DNA of 64,000 bases from Drosophila persimilis. Its lineage: Eukaryota > Arthropoda > Insecta > Diptera > Drosophilidae. The stretch's first letter is position 1; each line of letters opens with the position of its first letter. Both the position numbers and the translations under genes were made by a program. Location: the NCBI RefSeq assembly GCF_003286085.1, contig NW_020825324.1, positions 310,001 to 374,000 on the forward strand. The letters are read 5' to 3'. This document shows positions 10,947-20,349 of the stretch, in pieces. The notes beneath the pieces are model-generated. The model saw only the letters and a list, made by a program, of their open reading frames with translations, did no database searches and had not been told where the DNA came from.

Positions 10947-12493
10947 CCGTAGGTGCCTGGCTCGTTGCCAGTCATGGCCAGGGCCTTGTAGCGCGCCTGC
11001 TCGTCGGTGGGCAGGACTATGTCCACGGACCGGGACCGAGTGGTGTTGATCACCGGTACGGTCAGGTAGCAGCCATCCACGGTGGGCTGGAGCTCCTCGG
11101 TTTTGTTGCCTGATGAGAGCTTCGAGAAGCACGAGTCCACGGAGGCGGCACGATCCCGTCGGAGATCCGGTACGGTCAAGTATATGTCCTGCACCACAAA
11201 TCCGGTGCGATGGGCCACGGCGAACATGCCCGTGGGCGAGCCGCAGTTGGCCCTGGTGGAGGCGGCATCAATGGAGTCGGCCTTCTCGATCGACATCGAG
11301 ACATTCTCGAGCGAACTGCCGGTCGGCTCCACAAAGATGGCCTCCTGCCGCGAGATGGACCGGCGTCTGGGTCGAACCGGCAGGCCCATGGCCCCCAAAG
11401 CGGCAGCAGCGTCATCTGCATCCGCCAAGGTGCAGACCGCTCCGGTGGCCATGGCTGCGGCTGCTTGCGAGGAGGCAATCGCCGGTAGAGTGAGGGCGGC
11501 GGCGGCCACAGCTGCGGTGGAGCCCAGCAGCTGTTGTCCGCTGCCAGTGGAGCAGGACGGTAGCTCCAGCAGGGGGGGTGGAACGGCCAGCACCACCGAC
11601 GGGGTGGGCGACGGGGACGGCGACGGCGATGGCGATGGTGACTGGGTGGGCGAAGGCGAGCCTGGTGGGGAGTTGGGATCAATGGGGAAAGCGAAGGTTG
11701 GGAGGAACGGACAGTCGCCGTTGGTGGGGGACAGGGTGAAGGTGATGCCGCAGGGTCTGGGCGGCATCAGGGTGTTGCCGAAATACGGGGAATTGTTGGA
11801 GTTGGGCCCGGACCCGTCGACGCCCTCATCCTCGGAATTGCCCACCGAACTGTCGATGGTGTGGCGGCGCATCTGCCGCGGAATACGAGCCCGTGATTGC
11901 TCGATGCTCAAGTGGATCAGTCCCAGGTCCAGCTCAACAGCATCGTCCTCGCAATCGGTGCTCGGGTCGTTCTCGAATGTGGATGCAAGAATGGCTTGCG
12001 CCCGAGCCACCGCCTCGTTGTTCACATCGGGAAGCGGCCGTCCGCCGCAGGCACCATGCATGTCTTCGCACAGACCCTCACCGCCCACCGCACCCTCCTC
12101 CTCGTCGTCGTCATCGTCATCGTCGCTGTAGAAGCTGAGAGCGGTGAGCTCTCGATGATCGATGAAGAAGCGCTGCTCCGCTGTTATCTGGCGCTCGTAC
12201 TGCTTCACCAATTGGCAATGGAAGCACGGCGGCGGGGTCTTCGGGCTCGACGAGCTGCTGCGCCGCGGCATCTTGTTGCGCTGCGGCACATCCAGGAATG
12301 CCCCCGAATCCTCGCTCGTCGGATCGATGACGGCCGAGTCGAAGCTGCGCGAGCGGCCCTGCCCAGCCGGCACCTGCAGACGATCAGCCTCCAAGGCACG
12401 CCCCTCCGCCGAGGACGAGGCACGCTGCCTCAGTCGGTTCGAGGACGTGCGCTGCGCCTCCAGTTGCATCTCGTCAAAGGAGGCGGAACGCAC
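10947..12493 (-). CDS. rdgA: rdgA coding exon 2 (N-terminal region of the DGK)
   Basis: This exon encodes residues 31-545 of the eye-enriched diacylglycerol kinase (DGK zeta/iota type), which converts DAG to phosphatidic acid in photoreceptors. It begins at an acceptor (TTGCAG|GTGCG) and ends ACC TAC GG|GTAGGT, leaving phase 2. The upstream ATG at 12502 is intronic. The start of the translation (RSASFDEMQLE) agrees with my memory of RdgA; that is the basis of the name. No kinase, C1 or ankyrin domain lies here; those exons are outside the window. Visible features are an acidic run (Asp/Glu) in the first third, Ser-Pro repeats, Ala-rich segments, basic-Ser sites (RSRSFD 77-82, RRRSIS 406-411, RAASVD 478-483, RSRSVD 516-521) and six L-x-V-P motifs counting exon 1. 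A 349-codon ORF on the opposite strand is a shadow. Confidence 0.8.
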
Positions 12494-12842
12494 CTGCAAC
12501 ATCAGAGGGGATCAGAGGGTCAGAGGTCAGTGAAACGTGGGTGGGTTGAGCAAGCGAAGACGAAACGACAAGCATGCAAAAACAAGAACGGAGGAATCGT
12601 TGTCAGTTCGATTAGTTATCGATAACACTCGAGGAAATTAAGAAAAGAAAAACCAAAAGGTAATCGACTTGTGTATACTATCCATAATTATCGATAGGCA
12701 ATAAAGTTATCGACAGCTTCAGGCAACAAGTATGACAACTAAAAACCAATCAATAAAATCAAACGACAGCCAAAAAACACAACAAACAAGACATGCAAAC
12801 AGACAATCGATAAATGCTATCGACTTGCGATCGATTGTTTAC
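12494..12842 (-). other. rdgA: rdgA intron between coding exons 1 and 2
   Basis: This is a 349-nt phase-0 intron with a GTAAAC donor (12842) and a TTGCAG acceptor (12494). It contains a cluster of ATCGAT words, annotated separately. Confidence 0.8.
12610..12840. promoter_or_regulatory. Cluster of TATCGATA-type (DRE-like) sites
   Basis: The intron carries a perfect 12-bp palindrome, GTTATCGATAAC, at 12615-12626, a perfect TATCGATA at 12689-12696, and further ATCGA/TCGAT words near 12709, 12808, 12819 and 12830. TATCGATA is the Drosophila DRE, bound by DREF, and its CGATA half-sites are bound by BEAF-32. Binding here is inferred from sequence only. Confidence 0.45.
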
Positions 12843-12932
12843 CTGTTTGGGCACCTCGAGGCTGTTCTGCATTTTCATTTCGGCGCCGGTGGGCGTCCGC
12901 GAACGCGTGAAGGTCGTGCGAAGACGCTGCAT
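12843..12932 (-). CDS. rdgA: rdgA coding exon 1 (start codon)
   Basis: Thirty codons run from the ATG at 12932 (A at -3) to a GTAAAC donor. The peptide starts MQRLRTTFTRSRTPTGAEMK and ends LEVPKQ, joining in phase 0 to VRSASFDE of exon 2. It agrees with my recollection of the RdgA N-terminus. It is the first ATG in this frame after an in-frame stop at 13055-13053; the 40 codons between have no ATG. The segment is basic and Ser/Thr-rich with no domain. The exon probably continues upstream as 5' UTR, since no good acceptor was seen just before it. Alternative first exons are known for rdgA-type genes, so other starts outside the window are possible. Confidence 0.8.
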
Positions 12933-13720
12933 CTTGCTCTCGTTGCTGGAGCTGGGCTTGGGTTCTTGTTGCTGTGGTGGTGGTGCTGTAGAGCTCTTGC
13001 TGAGCTCTGGCTGATTTGTTGTTGAATTGTTGGAACCCGTCTTGATGCCGTTTTAGCCGCTTTGGTTGAAATTTTGATTGTTCTTGTTGTTGCAGCGGAT
13101 TCTGTTGTTGTTGAATCTGCTTCTGTCGTTGTCGTACTAGTTGACGTAGTCTGCTTTATTTTCAGTTTTTTTCTGGGTTGTTTCTGCAGGTGTTGGTGTA
13201 CTTGTTGACACTTTGTGTTGTTGTTGAATAGTTTAAGCCGGGTTTGTTGTTGTTGAAGCTGTGCTGATTATTGTTGTAGTAGGAATTGTAGTTGAATCTT
13301 TGAGACTTGTCTAATTTTTGTTGAATTGTTACCTCTGGTGATTTGTTACTTGGTGCACTTCTTTTCGAAGTTGTTGTTGTTTTGTTACTTATGGTTAATT
13401 GTTACCCTTGGTGCACTTCTTCTTGAAGGTTTTGTTGTATTGTTACACTTGGTGCCTTTCTTCTTGTTGGAGTTGTTGTTGAAGTTTTAGTTGTGGTATT
13501 TTATAGTTTTGGTAAATAGTCCCCGTAAATAGTAAATTATTAGTCTCAGGTCTAGTTAGTGTTTTAGTTGTTGAATTGTTGTTGTTGTTGATGCTGTTGT
13601 TGAGTGTTTACTTGTTTTTATAGCTGTTGTTGAAGTGTTTCTTTCTGTTACTTGCTGGTGTTGTTGTTGTTGTTGTTGTTGTTGTTGGTGAAGATGTTGT
13701 TGAATGTTTCCGTTGCCGGT
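12933..13720 (-). other. rdgA: CAA-rich probable 5' leader of rdgA
   Basis: On the minus strand this is dominated by CAA/AAC triplets (GTT on plus), with imperfect (CAA)n runs near 13660-13690. Long CAA-rich leaders are common in fly neural genes. The composition argues against an internal acceptor because no pyrimidine tract is available. No other gene was seen. Whether it is transcribed is inferred. Confidence 0.45.
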
Positions 13721-14167
13721 TTACTTGTTCTTGTACTTCTTGCTCTCCTTGCGTGCAGCTGTTTGATCTCGTTTTGCTGCTGCAGCGCTTGCCTCCGATT
13801 TGGCTGCTACTTCAGCCAATCGATATGCCACTTCCGGTTGGTTGGTTGGTGAAATTAGACCCGATGTGATCCTTTTCGGGTGTCGTAGGGCCAGTAGCCG
13901 TGTACGCTTATCGATCTTCGGGTACTGATCTCTGAGCTTCAGTTGTCCTTGATATCCCGGATATCCCGGATGCCTTGATTGTCCTGGTTGTTCCTCCTCG
14001 TTGTTGTTCCGGCTGTTCGGGTTGTTCCTCTTGTTAGCGTTGTTCCGGTTGCGGCCGTGATTCCTGTTCTCACCGTTCTCGTTGCCGTTGTTGTTTTCGC
14101 TGTTGTTGTGTAAGTTGTTACTTTCGCGAAGTAAATGCTTTTTGACAAAAAGGATGACCAATTCCAT
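13721..14167 (-). CDS. 148-codon Asn-rich ORF upstream of rdgA
   Basis: The ORF runs ATG to stop. It starts MELVILFVKKHLL, then has a long Asn-rich stretch, a GYPGYQGQ segment, a more complex middle (PKIDKRTRLLALRHPKR) and an Ala/Lys-rich end (AAAAKRDQ..KKYKNK). I do not recognise a family. The last codons overlap a possible donor (CAA|GTAAAC) like that of rdgA exon 1, so this could be an alternative first coding exon. It could also be an upstream ORF in the rdgA leader, an independent small gene, or a chance ORF in a CAA-rich region. The non-repetitive middle and end make pure low-complexity chance less likely. Confidence that it is translated is low. Confidence 0.3.
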   Translation of the reverse strand: MELVILFVKKHLLRESNNLHNNSENNNGNENGENRNHGRNRNNANKRNNPNSRNNNEEEQPGQSRHPGYPGYQGQLKLRDQYPKIDKRTRLLALRHPKRITSGLISPTNQPEVAYRLAEVAAKSEASAAAAKRDQTAARKESKKYKNK

Positions 14168-14497
14168 TTCGATGTTGATTCGCTGGCAAAGGTTTTCTCT
14201 TTCTAGTATTTCTTTTTTTTATAAATATTTGTATTTATTTTACACAAAAAGGTTGCTTCAAAGTTTCGCTGCGCTCTTCAGACGCGACGACTACTGTGGG
14301 CCGCGTTCCTTCGCGCTTTTGTTGGCCCAAAAGCCCAGCGCTTAACACTCACTTTTCAGCCGATGTTGTTGCTATCTCTGTTGGTGTTCTCTCGCAGTCG
14401 CTGTTCTCGGAAACTGTTGTTGAAGTTGTTGTTTTGTTTGTTTTGTTTTACTTTTAATTAATCAAAAGTTTTTTTTCGCTGCGAATTGCAATTTACC

Positions 14498-14543
14498 AAA
14501 GAGAGCGAGAGAAGGAGAGGAGAGGAGAGAGAGAGAGAGAGAA
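14498..14543. promoter_or_regulatory. GAGA tract upstream of rdgA leader
   Basis: A purine tract (GAGAG repeats, reading CTCTC on the rdgA strand) lies just 5' of the putative leader. GAGA factor and CLAMP bind such tracts at fly promoters, so it may mark the promoter region. A GTGAGT-type donor near 14353 on the minus strand also suggests a short 5' noncoding exon. Both points are inference. Confidence 0.35.
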
Positions 14544-17500
14544 ACATGTGAATTGATTTCGTTAATTTAATGATTAAAAAGCTGTTTCGACCTTTCAAAC
14601 ACTGAGAGCAAAAAGTTGCTCAATTTCCAATGCTGACCAATTTCGTGAGAGTCTCTCATGCACACCCAACAATCATACAGCCCATCGTAACCCATTCAGA
14701 ACCATTGACAAACGGTTGGTGCCTCCACGTATTAGAGGGCTCTGGCAGTGAAAACTTTTGCCAGGTTTTCCAAAAAATAGTACAACAAATCAGGCACAAA
14801 TCAAACTGCTTCAACAAAATCAAGTAATCGATAGTATTCGATAAATGTTTTACTGCCCGTGGAATTTGATGGCAGAGCTGGCTGTCTGTGGGCCTCGTGG
14901 ATGACATTCATGCGACGCGATGAGCAGTTGCTTTGTTTTATGAAAAGTTTTCCCCCGTTCGGCCCCCACCCAAGTGTTGTACTTTTGTTTTCCCTCCATT
15001 GTGATCCTATTCCACCTCCATTTGTAAAACACACACACTTGGTGGATGTGGATGTGGGTCTACTTGCGGAGCCGTTGAATGTGCCAAATTGACGAGCGAT
15101 GCGATGCCCTGTGGGCGGTTCTCGACGGTTCAAAGTTCGGTTCGGTTTGATTCCGGCCGGTGATAGATAGCTCGCTCCACTCCGGTCTGGTTTCGGTTTT
15201 CAGACAATAGGTGGCACACAAACAAAACAAAAACAAAACGAAAAAAAAAACACAACAAGAAAGAATCCATTATGCCATACCTTTGGCATGTGCCGCGACC
15301 CACAGTGGCGGGATCAACTGTGAAGGGAATATGGATGTGCCACTAGTGGCACTAGTGGGTGCGAGGGTTAAGAAAGGGATGCCTGCCGCCCGACAGGACG
15401 ACCGGACTGTCGTCTCGGTTTTGTCTGTGTTTTGTGTGTGGGTCGCAAATTGAAAGCGTGAAATTAAATGAAAATAATATAGCTTTGAAATTGAATTCCA
15501 TAGAAATGCCGAAAGTTCAGTCGACAAGCAAGGCGCAAATAAAAAAAAAAACCAAATACAAATAAAACGGAGGTGACACGGCATGGCATGGGAAATGGAC
15601 TTTTCGGAATGTGCGTATGGCTCGATGGTGTTCTGGGAGTCAAAGTTTATTTTTATTTTGTAAACTGCGTAATTAGAAAAAGGTAGACAGAGAAAAAACA
15701 AAAAAGGGGGAAAAAAAGGAGAGGATTTCGCTGAGTGAAAAAACGTTGCGTGCTTTTGGGCTGCTGCGATTGCAATGCAAAATATATTGCATACTTTTGG
15801 GCATGCAAATGCGTACCAAACGAATTAAAGATTAATAAAATTTGTTCATAAATGCCCACCTGTAGGTTTTCTTCTCTTCTATTTACAGATATTCTTGCTC
15901 GCAATTAATTTGAGAAATGCATTGGCATCGGCCATTGGCCACATTCTGCGTTCAAGGCTCACTGATTTATATGTTGGGCTGCTGGTGGGTTGGGGGTGTG
16001 TGGATCAAGCAAGTAATTAAGTAAATTTTCAGCCATAAATCTTGTGCATTGTTCTCGCCATTCGGTTAATTAGTGCGAAAACTGTCAGATTTTCGCCTTC
16101 CAGCGATTAACCGAACGGCCTTCCCGCCTTCCAATGGAAACACAACATTTTCAATTCTCCGCCGCCGCATGGTTGACCCTTAATTTTCTGCATCGCTTAG
16201 GACGGCGATGGGGCCAAAACGGGGGCTTATTACAAACACGTTTATTTATTTGCAGAGAGCGAGTACCGGTAACGGTATCCCCCAGCCCCCAGCCCCCCGC
16301 CCCCATCCACTTCCCTGATGGCCTCGTAATTGTTCAGTGCCCTCGTGGCACTAAGTAAAAAGTTTTGTATAATTTTTCATAAAGGCAGCCGCCGCCGACC
16401 CCCGGAGGAACAGCAGCAGCAGCGAGTAAAAGAAAGTAAAAGCCCCATTAAAGCCGAAGCCCGGTATACCCTTTGTGGAGTAAGCGAGGGGAAAGTTTTG
16501 TGGTAATTATTTTCTATGAAAGATGTAGCAAAAAAGGGCCATGGCCCGCCCTTTGAAGGGTATAAAAACACGACTACAAAGAGAAGGCTGTGGCTGCGGC
16601 GGCGGCGGTAAATGGTGCAGCACTGGGGAATCGGTGGCGTATGAGGAATGCCCCTATTATGTGACTGGAGAGGACTTCAGTTCCTGCCAGCCCGCTGTTT
16701 TCACTGAGAATCGAGAATTCCCCTTTCACCAGAGTCTCAACTTTTCACAGCTTTTCCCTGGCATCGTTGTCTGGCTCATTACGGGCGCCGCAATGTGAAA
16801 ACGTTTTACTTACGAGGCGGCCTGGTTGGAGTCAAGTTTCGGTTACAGTTTCAGTTTCAGTTACGGGGATTTTCACGGCTTAAATTTGTTCGTTTTCGTA
16901 CGCGAAAGTAACCGAGATGTACCCCGTTTTACCCCGTACCGCCCACTTAAGAGACCTCCATTCGATTCATTGAGTATTCTTTTCAAAAATCCAGCTTTTG
17001 TAATTAATTTTAATCTTAGACGAATATCTCTGCAAAATTTGTCGGATTGAAGTTTTTCTGGGAAATTTAATGGGAAAGTTCGGCGCTACCTGGACAAAAA
17101 CTACACGGGGAAAAAGTTTCGCCAACGGATTTAATTGGTCCAAGTGCCGTACATCCTTTTCGGCTTTCTTTGGGTGGAAACGCAAGGAAATTAACTTTTA
17201 CCTAAAGCGTTGGATGGTCAAGGGATGGGCTTGGGCATGGGAATGGGCATGGGCTTGGGCATGGGAATGGGCATGGTCCTTGATAAGTTGTCTCAAATAA
17301 AACGAGGGAAAATATGTTAATTTCAATTAATTGTTGGCAGGCGGGGAAAAGTTCCGCGGTTCACAGAGCACCAAAGAAAAAACCAACAAAATACAAAAAG
17401 AAGAAAAGAAAATTTTGGGCAAAAAAGTAGGAGCCACAGCGAACAGGGATAGAGAAAGTGAAAGGATAAGGGTACCCTCGGATCCAGTACCATAATAATT

Positions 17501-18114
17501 TGCTGTCATTTGTCTCGGACCGGGCTGGGAGGGGGGTGGGGGGGCAAAGAGAGTGCTTTCTGCTGCATTTAATGACTGTTGAAGAAATTATTCAACACGA
17601 AGCGTTGGGATATCCCAACGTATCCCCCCGTAGACCCCGACAGAAGGCAGGAGACTGGAGATTGCAGATTGGAGATTGGGTACGGGAGGTGTTCCACGAA
17701 AATTGCCAGAATATTTAAATAAATTTTGACAAAATAACTCAACAAACAAAACGGGAAAAGTGAATGGAAAAACTTTATCCTGCTGCCGCTGCCGCTGCCG
17801 CTGCCGTTGCCTCTGCTTTTTCTTTTGCTGAATTTTCGCCCCTTTTTTTTGTGTCCCTACGTGTGCACGTGTCTCTCGAGTGGGTGGAGCGGTCCTTTAA
17901 GGACGTGCCCCAATGATTTGGCATATTTATCAATGACGGAAAGCCGCCCTTCGCCCTTCAGATGAAATTGAAATGTGAGTTCCCGGGCCTCTATCTTATT
18001 CTGCCTGAGCTTGTGGGTCAAAGGATTGCGAGGAATCGATGCCAAGTGGTGCTCTCTCGTCCTGCAATATGGAGCACTTTAAGTGCAAATCCTTGTAGCC
18101 ATCGATACTCCATT

Positions 18115-18131
18115 CCCCCCCCCCCCCCCCC
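18115..18131. repeat. C17 homopolymer
   Basis: Seventeen consecutive C. Confidence 0.9.
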
Positions 18132-19139
18132 ACACCATTTCCATGTGGGCGTGTAAATGCATTTTCATTTCTCATTTGGCAATCGCGAAGTCGCGTGTTA
18201 AACGCGTCATGCAATTATTAAAAATGACAGCTCAGCTCCACATGACAGCCGGAAGCCCCTGCTGACAGTGCAGACAGTGCAGACAGTGCTGGATATCCTC
18301 TATTCGATGTGCGAATACTCGAGTGGACCGTCGTGGGTGTTTAACGGGCGACAGGTGCACTCAATCAGAGCCATTGAAATCGTTCAAATAAATATATGTA
18401 CATATATTCAAATGGGAAACTGATGGTCTATCGACTTACTTTTATCTAGCTATCGATTTATCGACTTGATGCAGATATTTTTTCGATACTTTTCGATACT
18501 CCTTTCTGCCACTTTGAGTTCTACTTTTGTGTGATTTGGCCGAGTGCCCTCAATGAATAGTCTTCGACATGGCGTTGGCTTACATTACAAATTTTCCCAT
18601 TACCCCACTGACAGACCACCGAGACTCGACCCAGCCCGACACTTTTGACACGGTATTAATATAAATTGAGGAGCGAGTCTTTTTCGATTTTGCTGGGCTC
18701 TGTCTGAGGTTCGTGTGCAATCGTAATGGGTTCTGTGTGTAGCCTGCCAATCGATCAGACATTTTCTTCTCACGTGTGTGCATTCCGCTCCTTTACATCC
18801 GCCAAATGCGGACACGGGTCTGCCCCTGACAGCCTCTCGACCTGTGGAAGGAGGAGTAGGACTGGCGGCCATGGGTGGGCGGAGAGTGGGGAGTGGAGAG
18901 TGGCCTAATGCTCTATGCCTGAGATCGCACTGAGGTGCTAAGGCGACGGCCGTCAACGAAACGAAGTGGTCGGGAAATTAGGGCATTTAACATGCGGCTG
19001 GTAAAAAAAACAAGCCGCTCCGAAGAGCAAACAAGGCCGAAATATGCTAAATGTTTGGCCCAACAAACGAGACGTTTCTTTTGGTTGGATGGTCGGTAGG
19101 TATTTTCTTAGTATACAGACGAATGGATACCCTATAAGC

Positions 19140-19440
19140 GACAGGCTATCGTTTCGATAAACGATAAGTAATCGACAAGCAATCGATAAATAGTAGGAGA
19201 TGAGTCATCAGTAAATAAAACCACTTATAGATGGATAAACCAGAACAGATGGATAAAATAAAATCGATTAACAACCTGTTTTGTATCGATTAATGATCGA
19301 TGACTAATTATCGGCTTATAATCGATTAAAAATTAGATGAATAATCATTGAATAAACAATTAATAAGGTGGTATACAATGATTAATAATAATTAAAAACC
19401 GATTAATAATCGATAAGTATTTATGTATATTAAATCGAAG
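19140..19440. promoter_or_regulatory. A/T-rich region with many ATCGAT-type words
   Basis: CGATAA, ATCGAT and TCGATTA words recur roughly every 20-40 bp (for example tttcgataaacgataag, caatcgataaatag, gtatcgattaatgatcgatg, aatcgataagt). It resembles the larger array at 27.4 kb and could be a diverged relative of it or a cluster of DREF/BEAF-type sites. It lies about 0.7 kb upstream of mir-31b. Confidence 0.35.
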
Positions 19441-20083
19441 GACCAGTCTAGCATCATGGACTCGTCAGACGATAGTCATAAAGTATCTTCTTATTGATTT
19501 GAAATAAAAGTACTATCAATTGAATAAATCGAATATATTTAAGGCACTTTAAACCTGAAAACGTATCCGAAGCCGACGGTGTCGCAAAATGAACTTCAAG
19601 CTCGAAAGTCCCTTCCGCAAAATGGCTGGCAATTGACTTGAAGTCTAATCTGAGGCAAGGCATCAATGGATTTTCTTTAACCAGCGCGGGGACCATCGAA
19701 ACCCAAAGATACACAGATACTATGGATAACAATACGATTGAGTACTCCTGTCGCCCTGGGAGACCCCAACCACATGGCCAAAGTGCTAAACATTTGAGTG
19801 CATAACAACCCGAGAGATACTCCGCGGGCATGTATCTGGATGCCAGCGGAGGTGGCGGCAGAGAGGTTAGGGTAATCCGACAGTTAGACGCTTCTTGGTA
19901 ATTTGAAACTTGTTATGGGCCAGGCGTTAATAAGTTTTTAAGCAGCTCCGGCAAACAAACAGAGTATCTGCCTTTTTGTGTTCGCGTAGAGAGAAGCGAT
20001 TTCCAATCGCATAGTTTGAGAATTGAGTTCAGTTGTTCGAACATTTTCAACTCGAGCGGTTCTTCCTACGTTTATTATTTTGT

Positions 20084-20122
20084 TGTGTGTGTGTGTGTGT
20101 GTGTGCGTGCGTGTGTGTGTGT
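20084..20122. repeat. (GT)n microsatellite beside mir-31b
   Basis: An approximately 39-bp GT tract with two GC interruptions. It ends six bases before the mir-31b hairpin. Confidence 0.9.
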
Positions 20123-20127
20123 CCTGA

Positions 20128-20224
20128 CAAATAATGAATTTGGCAAGATGTCGGAATAGCTGAGAGCAAAAAGAAGATGATTTGAAATGCGGCTATGCCT
20201 CATCTAGTCAATTGCATTCATTTG
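20128..20224 (+). ncRNA. mir-31b: mir-31b microRNA precursor
   Basis: The 5' arm at 20141-20163 begins TGGCAAGATGTCGGAATAGC and ends TGA. This is the miR-31b mature sequence as I recall it; miR-31a has C instead of A in GGAATAGC. The 3' arm at 20190-20211 (CGGCTATGCCTCATCTAGTC) pairs with it, with a few mismatches and a bulge. The outer stem is formed by CAAATAATGAATT (20128-20140) and AATTGCATTCATTTG (20210-20224). The loop is about 25 nt. The seed GGCAAGA defines the miR-31 family, conserved from flies to mammals. In flies miR-31 acts in embryonic segmentation (established for the family). In D. melanogaster mir-31b is X-linked, which agrees with rdgA nearby. A GT tract precedes it and a short minisatellite follows directly. 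Confidence 0.93.
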
Positions 20225-20345
20225 ATTCTATCAACGATGAACCAATCAAACGATCAACCGATGAACCGATCAAGCGATGAACCGTTTAAGGAATGAACCG
20301 ATGAACCCATCAAACGATGAACCGATCAACCAATAAACCAATGGA
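20225..20345. repeat. Short minisatellite, unit near GATGAACCGATCAAAC
   Basis: GATGAACC and GATCAA(C/A)C(C/G) words alternate about nine times with substitutions (period 8, higher-order near 16). It starts within ten bases of the mir-31b hairpin and may lie in the primary transcript. Confidence 0.8.
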
Positions 20346-20349
20346 TAGA

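Larger units (their letters stand above)
14550..20080. other. 5.5 kb without a recognised gene
   Basis: No protein or RNA gene was recognised. It holds short simple repeats, a GGGCATGGGAAT-type repeat at 17223-17276, C17 at 18115-18131, and two regions rich in ATCGAT words (18429-18500 and 19140-19440). It may contain the regulatory DNA of rdgA or the primary transcript of mir-31b; nothing in the sequence decides this. Confidence 0.5.

Noticed and set aside
11082..12131. 349-codon plus-strand ORF
   Set aside because: It is antisense to rdgA exon 2, whose GC-rich, biased codons leave the opposite strand open. The translation is low-complexity (Ser/Gly/Asp runs) and the splice sites support the minus strand.
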